Shown: piece after piece, positions 6,696 through 13,913 of the stretch
How positions within the stretch are numbered: position 1 is the stretch's first letter
How the letters are laid out: every line of letters starts with the position of its first letter
Source: Haloquadratum sp. J07HQX50
GTDB taxonomy: Archaea; Halobacteriota; Halobacteria; Halobacteriales; Haloferacaceae
Assembly (NCBI GenBank): GCA_000416005.1
Contig: KE356562.1
Span: 651,356 to 665,268 of the forward strand
Length of the DNA stretch: 13,913 bases
Direction: 5' to 3'
The notes under the pieces: generated by a model
The model's database searches: none
What the model was told of the DNA's origin: nothing
The model's input: the letters and a program-made list of their open reading frames with translations, nothing else
Program-made: the position numbers and the translations under genes

Positions 6696-7742
6696 ATGTT
6701 CGAGAAGACGACGTGGATTAACCTCCCCAGGACGGTCCTCGTCGGCCATCGTGTAATCGATGATCTTGCTGCCGCGGTCGGGGGCCTATATCTCTCAGGG
6801 CCACCGCTCATCGTCACTTCGCCGACGCCCAATTCGCTTGTTGGTGACACTGTCCGCGAACAGTTTGATAACCCGGTTACCACTATCGTTGAGAAGGCGA
6901 GCTTTGAGGCTGTTGAGGGGGTTGTCGATACCGCGAGTGCGGCAGATGTCGGGTATCTACTCGCTGTCGGTGGGGGAAAACCAATCGATATCGCCAAGAT
7001 GGCTTCTGAACAACTTGGATGTGGGTTTGTGTCGGTCCCGACAGCTGCAAGTCACGATGGAATCGTTTCAGGTCGGTCCTCAATTCCAGAAGGAGATACA
7101 CGACATTCAGTTGCAGCAAACCCACCACTGGCAGTCGTGGCTGATACAGCGATTCTTGCTGGGGCCCCGTGGGAGCTCACCACAGCAGGCTGTGCAGATA
7201 TTATTTCAAACTATACGGCAATTAAAGATTGGCAGTTAGCAAACCGGCTGCGAGACGTCGGATACAGCGAGTATGCTGGAGCACTCTCTCAGATGACCGC
7301 CGAAATGCTGGTTAGCAGTGCTGACGTCATTAAGCCCGGGTTTGAGGAATCAGCGTGGGTGGTCGCAAAGGCGCTTGTCTCGTCTGGGGTTGCGATGTCA
7401 ATTGCAGGATCCTCGCGACCTGCCTCTGGAGCAGAGCATTTGATCTCACACCAACTCGACCGACTCATGCCCGGTGCGGCACTTCATGGACACCAAGTCG
7501 GGGTCGCTGCCATCTTGACAGAGTATCTTCATTCTGGGGACACAGGAGAGTACACTGACATTGCAACTGCCCTCGATGAGGTTGGAGCCCCAACGAAGGC
7601 TGCTGATCTTGGAATTGAGGAGGAGACGTTTATTGAGGCAGTGACCACTGCGCACACGATCAGAGATCGACATACAATCTTGGGCAATGGTATAAGCCGA
7701 ACCGCAGCCAGACAAGCCGCAACGGTAACTGAAATCATATGA
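6696..7742 (+). CDS. egsA: sn-Glycerol-1-phosphate dehydrogenase [NAD(P)+]
   Basis: This enzyme reduces dihydroxyacetone phosphate to sn-glycerol 1-phosphate, the step that sets the stereochemistry of archaeal membrane lipids. The 348-residue sequence carries the cofactor glycine motif VGGGKPIDIAK (91-101), the block VPTAASHDGIVSGRSS (114-129), CADIISNY with Asp168, SRPASGAEHLISHQLD with His248, and ALHGHQVG with His264. Asp168, His248 and His264 are the likely zinc ligands of this iron-alcohol-dehydrogenase-like fold. All key residues look intact and the length is normal. A GTG at 6687 would add MTH, but the ATG at 6696 gives the family-typical start MFEKTTW and lies about 26 bp after an AT-rich stretch (6664-6671). 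It is likely essential and monocistronic. Confidence 0.93.
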   Translation: MFEKTTWINLPRTVLVGHRVIDDLAAAVGGLYLSGPPLIVTSPTPNSLVGDTVREQFDNPVTTIVEKASFEAVEGVVDTASAADVGYLLAVGGGKPIDIAKMASEQLGCGFVSVPTAASHDGIVSGRSSIPEGDTRHSVAANPPLAVVADTAILAGAPWELTTAGCADIISNYTAIKDWQLANRLRDVGYSEYAGALSQMTAEMLVSSADVIKPGFEESAWVVAKALVSSGVAMSIAGSSRPASGAEHLISHQLDRLMPGAALHGHQVGVAAILTEYLHSGDTGEYTDIATALDEVGAPTKAADLGIEEETFIEAVTTAHTIRDRHTILGNGISRTAARQAATVTEII

Positions 7743-7778
7743 CGGAAACTAAAAGTCATCTGTTGAGTTAGCTAAGCC

Positions 7779-8408
7779 ATGAGTACGACAGCAGTACGGG
7801 GCTGGACGAAGGCACACCCCCTCATCGCGACGGTAGTGCTCGCTGTCATAGGGTATGCGACGGTTATCGGGACCTTCATTGGTTTCGTACCGGCGAATGT
7901 GTTTCCTGAATTAACTCTCGCGGCGGTCAATCGTCTTGCAGACGCTATTGCAATTATAAATGCAATTAACGTATTCGTTATCGCTTACGGTTGGCGAGCG
8001 ATCCGTCGTGGTGAGGTAAAAAAACACGCCACAGCAATGATGAGTTCGTTTGCTCTGATCATCATTTTCCTGGGCCTATATTTGACAAAGATTGGAGGAG
8101 GAGGAACAAAGGAGTTCGTTGGACCATCAGTCGTTTACTATCCATATTTGGCCATGCTCGCCGTTCATATCATCCTCTCGATCATCTCCGTTCCAGTTGT
8201 CCTGTATGCGCTCATCCTCGGGGCGACACACACTCCAGAGGAACTGCGAATGCAGACACCTCATCGCCGAGTTGGTCGTATCGCAGCGAGTACGTGGATT
8301 CTCTCACTCTCACTTGGTGTCATCGCTTACCTGCTACTGAATCATGCATACGGGTGGGAGTACATTGAGTCGACAGGTGCAGTCGTCGTTGGGATCATAC
8401 TGAGATAG
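7779..8408 (+). CDS. DUF420-family integral membrane protein
   Basis: This 209-residue protein has about five or six hydrophobic segments and matches the DUF420 family. The conserved part is the helix pair around WRAIRRGEVKKHATAMMSSF, with a histidine at the membrane edge, followed by AVHIILSI and later by HTPEEL and HRRVGRIA. DUF420 proteins are frequently encoded near cytochrome oxidase assembly genes, but their biochemical role is not established. Here the neighbours are the lipid dehydrogenase gene and a glycosyltransferase gene, so context gives no clear role. A TATA-like stretch (7748-7755) lies about 26 bp before the ATG. Confidence 0.82.
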   Translation: MSTTAVRGWTKAHPLIATVVLAVIGYATVIGTFIGFVPANVFPELTLAAVNRLADAIAIINAINVFVIAYGWRAIRRGEVKKHATAMMSSFALIIIFLGLYLTKIGGGGTKEFVGPSVVYYPYLAMLAVHIILSIISVPVVLYALILGATHTPEELRMQTPHRRVGRIAASTWILSLSLGVIAYLLLNHAYGWEYIESTGAVVVGIILR

Positions 8409-8556
8409 TATAGTGTAGGACGAGGGAAGTCGTCTCAGTATCACGTCAGTTGAGAGGTGACTCCGAGTCATCGCAGAAATCTTGCATTTCCAGACAGTTC
8501 TGTGGCATCTGCCTTGCACCGCCCATGACACGTCAAAGCAGAAAATACGGCGGTTT

Positions 8557-8564
8557 TTTTATAT
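8557..8564 (+). promoter_or_regulatory. TATA element of the glycosyltransferase gene
   Basis: TTTTATAT lies about 24 bp upstream of the ATG at 8584 and directly follows a run of T residues preceded by CGGCGG. The spacing supports leaderless transcription and excludes the upstream in-frame ATG at 8482 as the start. The GC-then-T pattern could also end transcripts from the DUF420 gene. Confidence 0.6.
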
Positions 8565-8583
8565 TCGATTGTGCTTACTCAGT

Positions 8584-9555
8584 ATGCGTGTGGCTATCGT
8601 CTCTTTGTACACTGAGCAAGCGCACCCAAGTGCTGCGACCAAACGGATGCGACGTGTATCTGAGTATATTGCCTCACGCGGTCACGAGGTGAGTGTTTTT
8701 TGTGCACAATGGTGGGAAGGCGATATCTTGTCATTCACACAGGCAGATGTGAGATATGTCGCTGTCACACAGACACAAGCAACTTATCAATTTGCTGTGA
8801 AATTACCACCGGCACTCTCGAAATATCGGCCGGATGTCATTCATGTGGCAAATAATCCACCACTTCAGGTTTTAGCCGCAAAGACTGGAGGGTTGTTTGC
8901 TCGAGCGCCGGTCATCATTGATTGGTGGGATGTATACGCGGGTAAGCACCCGTGGATCCGACGACGAGCAGCACACCTTGCGAGTCATCATACCGTTCCC
9001 TCAGAGATGGTCGAAGTAAATGTGCGTCGCCTCGGGATTGAGGACGATGTGGTGACACGCATCCCAGAGCCAATTTGTCTCGATAAGATTGAGCGCGCTT
9101 CAGTCGAAGACACCGCGCACATCGTATTCATTAATCGGTTAGATGCACACGCAAATATCGATTCGTTTCTGTTAGGACTGGCCGGACTGCGGAACAAACG
9201 CTGGCGGGCAGCAGTCATCGGAACTGGACCACAGCGAGCGCAGGCAGTGCAAACTGCGCGGAATCTGCGTATTCTCGACCGAACGAAGTTTGTAGATACG
9301 CTTGATCCAGAGCGGTTCGTACCGATACTTAAGGGTGCACGTGTATTTGTACAGACCGCAGCACGAGAGCCTTTTGCACGGTATCTTCTCTGGGCTCTTA
9401 GCTGTGGGTGTGTCGGAGTTGTCGAGTACCAAGCACGTTCAAGTGCACACGAGCTGGCTGAGAAACACGACCGTGGGGTACCAATTACGCAGTCACAGCA
9501 AATCGCCAGTGCCATTGCGGATGTGGCCAAGAGAGAGCAACAAAAACATCGATAG
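8584..9555 (+). CDS. Glycosyltransferase, GT4-like, GT-B fold
   Basis: This 323-residue protein begins MRVAIVSLYTE and keeps the layout of GT-B glycosyltransferases: an N-terminal acceptor domain (ASRGHEVSVFCAQWW, then PDVIHVANNPP) and a C-terminal nucleotide-sugar domain (VFINRLDAHANID, then AAVIGTGPQR). The donor-binding region is REPFARYLLWALSCGCVGVV, followed by SSAHELAEKHDRG. The usual E-x7-E motif keeps its first Glu (EPF), but the second is Trp or Ala here (EPFARYLLWAL), so donor binding may differ. It probably adds sugars to cell-surface glycans, the S-layer or a lipid; the substrate cannot be told. No other glycosylation genes are adjacent. The frame stays open back to an ATG at 8482, but those 34 codons precede the TATA box and lack family resemblance. 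Confidence 0.85.
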   Translation: MRVAIVSLYTEQAHPSAATKRMRRVSEYIASRGHEVSVFCAQWWEGDILSFTQADVRYVAVTQTQATYQFAVKLPPALSKYRPDVIHVANNPPLQVLAAKTGGLFARAPVIIDWWDVYAGKHPWIRRRAAHLASHHTVPSEMVEVNVRRLGIEDDVVTRIPEPICLDKIERASVEDTAHIVFINRLDAHANIDSFLLGLAGLRNKRWRAAVIGTGPQRAQAVQTARNLRILDRTKFVDTLDPERFVPILKGARVFVQTAAREPFARYLLWALSCGCVGVVEYQARSSAHELAEKHDRGVPITQSQQIASAIADVAKREQQKHR

Positions 9556-9651
9556 GACATTCACGATACGATGTGAAGCATCAATGAGCAGTTCGAGTCG
9601 TTATTTCAGCGGTTGGGGGGCTACTGACAGAGGAGACGAAGATATTCACAG

Positions 9652-9886
9652 ATGATATACTGGTCGAAGAAAGCCAACAGCTTCACTGAAGACGAGATGT
9701 GTAATAATCAACGAGACCACACGAATGCCGTCATGATTCACAGTGTCGATGTATACGTCCGGCATGTACAAACGCAGTGGGGATAAGTACAGAACGTTCA
9801 ACAGCAAAGCCTCGCGCTTCAACACGGAGAAGATGTCACGCGTCTTGAGGCGCACGACGTTCACGAGCCACCCGGCACGTGATTGA
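9652..9886 (+). pseudogene. Decayed GC-rich coding remnant, family not recognised
   Basis: The 387-bp interval 9556-9942 has no intact gene but shows broken coding signal on the plus strand. One frame reads 44 codons from the ATG at 9652 (start MIYWSKKANSFTEDEM) to a stop at 9784-9786. A second frame, open from 9737 to the stop at 9884-9886, reads on as SMYTSGMYKRSGDKYRTF and ends in a basic tail. In the second frame about four fifths of third positions are G or C, unlike the surrounding genes. Together they look like one foreign gene broken by a frameshift near 9737-9786. An overlapping minus-strand frame (9646-9864) is probably its shadow. I cannot name the protein; an IS or proviral origin is a guess. 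Confidence 0.35.
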
Positions 9887-9927
9887 ATCTTGAGAATATG
9901 TGTCTGTTCTATTTCCCCCGATTCAAT
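9882..9927. repeat. 8-bp inverted repeat downstream of the decayed remnant
   Basis: ATTGAATC (9882-9889) and GATTCAAT (9920-9927) are perfect inverted copies separated by 30 bp, between the remnant and the end of the halocyanin gene. This could be an element end, a weak terminator for the convergent genes, or chance. Confidence 0.25.
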
Positions 9928-9942
9928 ATTTCGGAGGTCGGG

Positions 9943-10497
9943 TCAGTTATCTTCTACGTCCCAATCCCCACCGTACTTCATGAAAAAGAATCCCATTCCC
10001 AGGGTTGCAATTAATGCAAACGTTGTCGCAACTCCAAGTGTCTTGGCAGAATCGGGGACTGCTGGAACGTTTGATGGAATCGGTGTGGAGATAGACTCGA
10101 CAATTTCAATCGTCGCACCCATCCCAGCGGTCTGATGTGGAGCACAGTAGTATTCATACGTCCCGAGTGTCTCGAACGTGTGCGAATAACTAAATCCCTC
10201 GTTCTCAATCGTCTCATGACCGTCCCATGATGCATCATCAGGCTGGGTATCAACAACGATATTATGATTATCCGAGTCCCATACGAACTCAATCGTCGTA
10301 CCAGGAGTGATTTGCATCGTTGAATCAGTCCCTGGTTCAAAAACTAAAGATCCGCCTGGTCCAACTGTCACTCTCTCTGTCTCTGTTGATGCAGACTCCT
10401 GTGCTGCAGCCGTGGAACTCACCCCAGCGAGTGCACCAGTAGCTGTTGCACTGCTGATAAATGCCCGGCGGGACAGTCCTGAATTGCCGTCAATCAT
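9943..10497 (-). CDS. Halocyanin-type blue copper protein, Tat-exported and membrane-anchored
   Basis: This 184-residue protein has a twin-arginine signal (SRRAFISSATATGALAG, residues 9-25) with an alanine-rich cleavage region near residue 32. The cupredoxin domain (about 40-133) contains the complete type-1 copper set: His78 in DNHNIVV, then Cys118, His121 and Met126 in YYCAPHQTAGMGA. A proline-rich linker leads to a C-terminal membrane helix (about 153-174) and a short charged tail. There is no lipobox cysteine, so anchoring relies on this helix. It should carry electrons on the outer membrane face, as halocyanins and plastocyanins do, between the respiratory chain and a terminal oxidase. 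Partner genes are not adjacent. A TATA-like AATACTTTG stretch (10526-10534) sits upstream on the minus strand. Confidence 0.9.
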   Translation of the reverse strand: MIDGNSGLSRRAFISSATATGALAGVSSTAAAQESASTETERVTVGPGGSLVFEPGTDSTMQITPGTTIEFVWDSDNHNIVVDTQPDDASWDGHETIENEGFSYSHTFETLGTYEYYCAPHQTAGMGATIEIVESISTPIPSNVPAVPDSAKTLGVATTFALIATLGMGFFFMKYGGDWDVEDN

Positions 10498-10602
10498 GCA
10501 TGTCGATTGAGTGTACCCGATAGTGAATACTTTGATTCAAACTTTTCCACAGAGAACTGATATTTCGGAACGTTTTTGCAAGTACTCCCATACCTCTGGG
10601 CT

Positions 10603-10860
10603 ATGACGGATGTCGAGGCGGAGCTACGCAATCAGTTTCGTGAGGCGTTCAGCAGGGCAGAGTTTCCGGTCACAAGTCAAATGGAGCTTGTACCGACACT
10701 CCCGGATGGACCAGCAACGAAGTTCCGAGCCGGGGATGTCACGCTCACTGCCATGGAGATGGGCCTGAAACTTAGCGCACATCAAGACTTCCCATATGAA
10801 GATGTCGACATATTGATAGAGGACGTGATGAAGGGATTACGGGCTGAGGAAATGATCTGA
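10603..10860 (+). CDS. MTH865-family small protein
   Basis: This 85-residue protein (start MTDVEAELRNQFREAF) matches the MTH865 family of small, helical, archaea-enriched proteins of unknown function. It has a central FRAGDVTLTAMEMG block and an acidic C-terminal helix, VDILIEDVMKGL. No enzymatic motif is visible. The frame is open from 10576, but the ATG at 10603 begins the conserved domain and lies about 26 bp downstream of a T-rich TATA-like stretch (10571-10579). It is divergent from the halocyanin gene and is followed by the decayed methylmalonyl-CoA mutase genes, from which it is separated by that module's own promoter. Confidence 0.82.
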   Translation: MTDVEAELRNQFREAFSRAEFPVTSQMELVPTLPDGPATKFRAGDVTLTAMEMGLKLSAHQDFPYEDVDILIEDVMKGLRAEEMI

Positions 10861-10925
10861 GCGTGTTTATGAGGGCATATGTACCCCGATCCGGGCTCCT
10901 CTCAGTAAAGCTGGATCGTGCACTC

Positions 10926-10934
10926 CTATTATAC
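10926..10934 (+). promoter_or_regulatory. TATA element of the decayed methylmalonyl-CoA mutase module
   Basis: CTATTATAC lies about 28 bp before the ATG at 10959, correct for a leaderless transcript. The promoter thus seems to have outlived the reading frames it served. Confidence 0.5.
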
Positions 10935-10958
10935 GATATGACAGCCATGGGCAATCAT

Positions 10959-11234
10959 ATGAACGAAGACAGCGCACATGAACGGAGATCGAAAATCCGA
11001 TGTCTTATGACGAAGGCGGGACTTGATGGCCACGACCGAGGAGCACATATTATTAGCCGGTCATTTCGCGATGTGGGCTTCGAGGTAGTCTATTCAAGGA
11101 CCGCATCGCTCACCTGAAGAGATCGTGCCGGCGGCTGTTCAAGAGGATGTCAACGTGCTCGGTATTTCAATCCTCTCAGGTGCACACTGCACGCTATCGA
11201 GTTTGTGCATGAACATGCCCCAAGCCACGGTTGA
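10959..11234 (+). pseudogene. Broken methylmalonyl-CoA mutase B12-binding (small) subunit gene
   Basis: The 5' part encodes the start of a cobalamin-binding domain: IRCLMTKAGLDGHDRGAH with the B12 motif DGHDRG, then FRDVGFEVVYS. One extra A in the pair at 11096-11097 shifts the frame and leads to an early stop (TGA, 11114-11116). Removing it restores YSGPHRSPEEIVPAAVQ and continues through DVNVLGISILSGAH. The middle is also missing: the sequence jumps near 11193-11196 from the GAHCTL block to IEFVHEHAPSHG-stop, the expected C-terminus. About 45-50 residues are lost, including the second half of the B12 fold with its usual GG and GPGT loops. The remaining 92 codons compare with roughly 140 in intact archaeal subunits. 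It cannot yield a functional subunit. The neighbouring meaB-like gene is decayed too. Confidence 0.85.
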
Positions 11235-11236
11235 AC

Positions 11237-12263
11237 ATGGTCGATTCCACAACGCAAGGGCAACCAATTGTCGAAAGACTGGTAGATAGAGATCGGCGTG
11301 CATTGGCCAGGGCAATAGCGGTTATCGAAAACCGTGAACCAGGACATAAATCACTCGTTGGAAACCTGTATAATTACCAGCGGTCAGCAAATATCATTGG
11401 TATCACCGGTAGCCCTGGCGCTGGCAAATCAACACTTGTTGATCAGCTTGCCAAACGGTTCCGAGCGCAGAACAATACTGTTGGGATTTTAGCGATCGAT
11501 CCCTCCTCACCATTTACTGGCGGTGCCGTCCTCGGAGATCGTACTCGGATGGGGTCAGCAGCCGGAGACATGGGTGTGTTTATGCGCTCAATGAGTGCAA
11601 GAGGAGCGCTTGGTGGGCTTTCAATCGCCTGTAGTGATGCAATTACGGCGTTAGGGGCGTTCAACACAGATATTATTCTTGTTGAAACGGTCAGGGCCGG
11701 GCAGGATGAAATTGACATTGTCCGTACAGCAGAGACAGTGGTTGTATTACTCCAGCCCAGCAATGGAGACGATACTCAAATGCTCAAGGCAGGAATCTTA
11801 GAGATTGCAGATCTGTTTGTCGTGAATAGAGCTGATCAACCAGGCGTTGAAAAACGATGACTGAACTCAAGCGGATGGCTCAGCGCCGTCATCTATCTAC
11901 TGGTAACGGCGTTTCACATGAAACAACTGTCGAAGCACAGGATAACGAATGCTGGGAAGTCCCAATTGAAGCGACAGTTGCGACGAGTGGGAAAGGTATC
12001 GAAGACGTAATCAACGCGATTGAAGTACATCAAACGTTTTTATCGACACCAGATACTGGAGTCCAATCTCACCGTGCACGGATTCAAACTAGCGAACGCG
12101 ACAGGAGGTCGCACGACGGATTGAAGAGGTAACCACATCGGCTCTCAGAGAAGAAGCCGTGGATAGGATCATGAGTGGATTGAGCGATCCGTATGATGAG
12201 GTTGAACGGATACTCACTGAGGCAGGCATCGAGACAGTGACAGACACGAATCAGTCTCGATAG
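11237..12263 (+). pseudogene. Frameshifted methylmalonyl-CoA mutase-associated GTPase gene (MeaB/ArgK family)
   Basis: The first 208 codons encode the G domain of MeaB, the GTPase that loads and protects B12 in methylmalonyl-CoA mutase: GITGSPGAGKSTLVDQLA (Walker A), AIDPSSPFTGGAVLGDRTRM, and NRAD as a variant of NKxD. The block normally VETVGAGQ reads VETVRAGQ. A one-base loss in the A-run at about 11849-11853 brings a stop right after GVEK; the next frame continues with TMTELKRM. A second one-base loss near 12085-12105 shifts again, and the last frame gives EVARRIEEVTTSALREE and the C-terminal dimerisation helices to the stop at 12261-12263. Repairing both gives about 342 codons, a normal length. 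The ATG at 11237 follows the mutase stop by 2 bp, so the two formed an operon. Confidence 0.87.
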
Positions 12264-12314
12264 CTACACCGCACCGTTCATGATGCTGAAGCGACTTGCT
12301 AACGAATAGTAATC

Positions 12315-13235
12315 ATGAACATCAAGCGAGGGATTTCAGCAGGGGTCGCCGGACTCGGTGCACTTGCAGCTTCAAATGGACTGCTACGCCGCCGAGCGGG
12401 GCCACTCGAGCCACCACTTTCAGGCAGTCAAGAGACGTTTCAATGGCACGATACTGCAGTGCGATATGTGACTGCTGGAAACCCCAGTTCACAGACGGTT
12501 GTACTGCTTCATGGAATGAATGCTGCTGGTTCAAGTGGTGAGTTCCGCCAGATATTCGACCAGCTCGCTGAGACGTATCACGTGGTTGCCCCAGACCTAC
12601 CCGGATTTGGGATGTCTGACCGCCCAAAACTCCGGTATTCAGCTGCATATTATGAATCGTTTGTTGAAGTGTTTCTTAAACAGTACGCCGACCCAGTAGT
12701 CATTGCCTCATCACTAACAGCAGGATTTACTGCAGAGGCACTTCAGACGGTCTCAAGTAGCGAGTTCATTGCGATTTGTCCGACCGATACAACCGCTCCA
12801 CAGCAGCGAACTGTCGTACGAGAGCTCCTCTACGCACCGCTAATCGGCAGGGCTCTATTCAATCTACTGACGACCAAGTTCGCTATTCGGTATTTCAATG
12901 CCGATCATGGCTACTATGACACCGAAAATGTGTCCGAGAGTTGGATAGAGTACGAATGGCAAACGGCTCACCAGCCAAACGCTCGATTTGCGCCTGCCTC
13001 ATTCATTAGCGGGTTTTTAAATAGTGACGTCTCCCTCAAACAGTCACTTATTGATATTGACGTGCCTACTACCCTTATATGGGGCCGGGACGCAGAGCTG
13101 ACGCCGCTCAGCAATGGGCGTGAGTTAGCCGAAGCAACAGGGTCACGACTGGTTGTATTCGATGCAGCAAAACTGTTGCCACATGTTGAGTTTCCAGAGA
13201 AATTCATACAATCAATTGGTGAGGCTTTACGATGA
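12315..13235 (+). CDS. Alpha/beta-hydrolase fold protein
   Basis: This 306-residue hydrolase has the oxyanion-hole motif VVLLHGMNAAG (62-72) and DLPGFGMSDRP (94-104). The nucleophile elbow is VIASSLTAGFTAEA, in which Ser133 sits in an A-S-S-L-T context rather than the usual G-x-S-x-G. The likely triad is Ser133, Asp259 (IWGRDAELTPL) and His290 (LLPHVEFPEKF). The N-terminus is short, hydrophobic and alanine/glycine-rich with a preceding Arg (MNIKRGISAGVAGLGALAAS), so it may be membrane-associated or exported. Substrate is unknown; esterase, lipase or haloperoxidase-like activity is possible. The gene is intact although it lies between the decayed mutase module and a broken transposon gene. No clear TATA element is visible in the 51 bp upstream. 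Confidence 0.85.
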   Translation: MNIKRGISAGVAGLGALAASNGLLRRRAGPLEPPLSGSQETFQWHDTAVRYVTAGNPSSQTVVLLHGMNAAGSSGEFRQIFDQLAETYHVVAPDLPGFGMSDRPKLRYSAAYYESFVEVFLKQYADPVVIASSLTAGFTAEALQTVSSSEFIAICPTDTTAPQQRTVVRELLYAPLIGRALFNLLTTKFAIRYFNADHGYYDTENVSESWIEYEWQTAHQPNARFAPASFISGFLNSDVSLKQSLIDIDVPTTLIWGRDAELTPLSNGRELAEATGSRLVVFDAAKLLPHVEFPEKFIQSIGEALR

Positions 13236-13418
13236 GTGTCGCCTGAGTTGAATATCTGTCTCGTTTCAGAGATGATTTCATCGGATGTCAAGGCGGATAC
13301 CCCGACCCTTGAGATCGAGGAGGAAGCCGACAGTTCACTCAACAAACCACGTTCGATGATAAATATGACTCTCCACCACAATATACCCGTTCAAATATTT
13401 CTAAGGTTACTACGAAGA

Positions 13419-13913
13419 GTGGAGATTGTTCGGAACATCCAAGTCAACCTCGGCGTTTCCGAGGACGACCACGAAGTCCTTGATGAGACGTCCGAGCAGT
13501 TCCGACAAGCGGCGAAACACTTCGCAGATCACGAATGGAATGGCAACCCAAGCCACGGACGCGAGGAATACCTTCCACGACGAGACCTACTCTGACGTTC
13601 GTGAGGCCCTCTCTCTGTAATCCAGTGTTGCCCAATCAGCACGTAACCTTGTTTCGACGGCAGTTGGGAACTGTAAAGACCACATCACCGAAGACGGTGA
13701 GAAAGCCAGCAAACACGAATTCAAGGGCACGGTCGTCGTGTACAATGGGCGAACTGTCACCTACAATGGCGACCACGTTACGCTTGGCATAACTGACAAG
13801 CAAGTGACTGTCGAATACGTTACGCCAGTCAACGACGAGGGAACGCCATTCGAGAAGTATTGGACTGACGGGAAAGGCGAAGCAACGCTCCACAAGCGCG
13901 ACGGCACGTACTA
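13419..13913 (+). pseudogene. tnpB: Broken IS1341-type tnpB (RNA-guided nuclease family), cut by the window edge
   Basis: Starting at GTG 13419 the frame gives EIVRNIQVNLGVSEDDHEV and FRQAAKHFADHEWN, the N-terminus of haloarchaeal TnpB (OrfB of IS200/IS605-type elements). Near 13545-13565 the frame is lost. The continuation NTFHDETYSDVREALSL lies in another frame and meets a TAA at 13618-13620, after which SSVAQSARNLVSTAVGNC and EFKGTVVVYNGRTVTYN continue to the window end. So there is at least one frameshift and one stop in the first 200 bases. The region looks more GC-rich than its neighbours, typical of a mobile element. No tnpA is seen upstream. A TATA-like AAATATTT (13393-13400) precedes the start. 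The RuvC motifs, right end and any guide RNA would lie beyond the window. Confidence 0.85.

Noticed and set aside
8482..8583. Upstream ATG extending the glycosyltransferase by 34 codons
   Set aside because: A TATA element (8557-8564) lies inside this stretch, and MRVAIVSLYTE at 8584 is the typical family start.
8988..9560. 190-codon minus-strand frame opposite the glycosyltransferase
   Set aside because: It is Cys/Arg/Ser-rich with no domain and is explained as the antisense shadow of a clearly conserved gene.
9646..9864. 72-codon minus-strand frame with hydrophobic content
   Set aside because: It lies opposite the GC-rich plus-strand remnant, whose codon pattern is more convincing, and it has no recognisable family.
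12968..13381. 137-codon minus-strand frame over the hydrolase end and transposon flank
   Set aside because: It has no motif and mostly overlaps the hydrolase coding strand in antisense.
13236..13418. Apparent 61-codon N-terminal extension of tnpB
   Set aside because: TnpB homology begins exactly at the GTG at 13419; the upstream codons show no conservation and are the element's flank.

Overview
The window looks like chromosomal DNA of a halophilic archaeon (class Halobacteria). Supporting marks are an sn-glycerol-1-phosphate dehydrogenase for archaeal ether lipids, a Tat-exported halocyanin-type blue copper protein, an MTH865-family protein, acidic proteins, and AT-rich TATA elements about 25 bp upstream of start codons with almost no leader. 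Base composition and codon third positions look only moderately GC-rich for a haloarchaeon, and there are several decayed genes and fairly loose spacing. A Haloquadratum-like genome would fit, but this is inference.

Left part (1-3076): an unresolved, possibly insertion-sequence-derived edge; a membrane-anchored J-domain protein; a Mre11/SbcD-related metallophosphoesterase; and, convergent to it, an FAD-dependent amine oxidase/desaturase-type flavoprotein. Divergent from the flavoprotein is a threonine-synthase-like protein (3193-4356) in which the PLP-binding lysine is replaced by phenylalanine. This is probably a pseudoenzyme or a repurposed fold.

Centre (4357-6657): a likely metal (probably manganese) homeostasis cluster. 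A DtxR/MntR-type repressor with an MntR-like ligand set overlaps by 8 bp a GDT1/UPF0016 transporter that has a near-perfect Shine-Dalgarno site. A palindrome that could be the repressor's own operator sits between the TATA element and the start codon. A LysE-family exporter follows under its own promoter. Then come glycerol-1-phosphate dehydrogenase (6696-7742), a DUF420 membrane protein and a GT4-type glycosyltransferase.

Right part (9556-13913): a decayed GC-rich coding remnant, a halocyanin on the minus strand, an MTH865-family protein, and a wrecked methylmalonyl-CoA mutase module. In that module the B12-binding subunit gene has a one-base insertion and an internal deletion, and the adjoining meaB-type GTPase gene has two frameshifts. 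An intact alpha/beta hydrolase follows. The window ends inside a broken IS1341-type tnpB.

No RNA genes, CRISPR arrays, intact mobile elements or origins were recognised.
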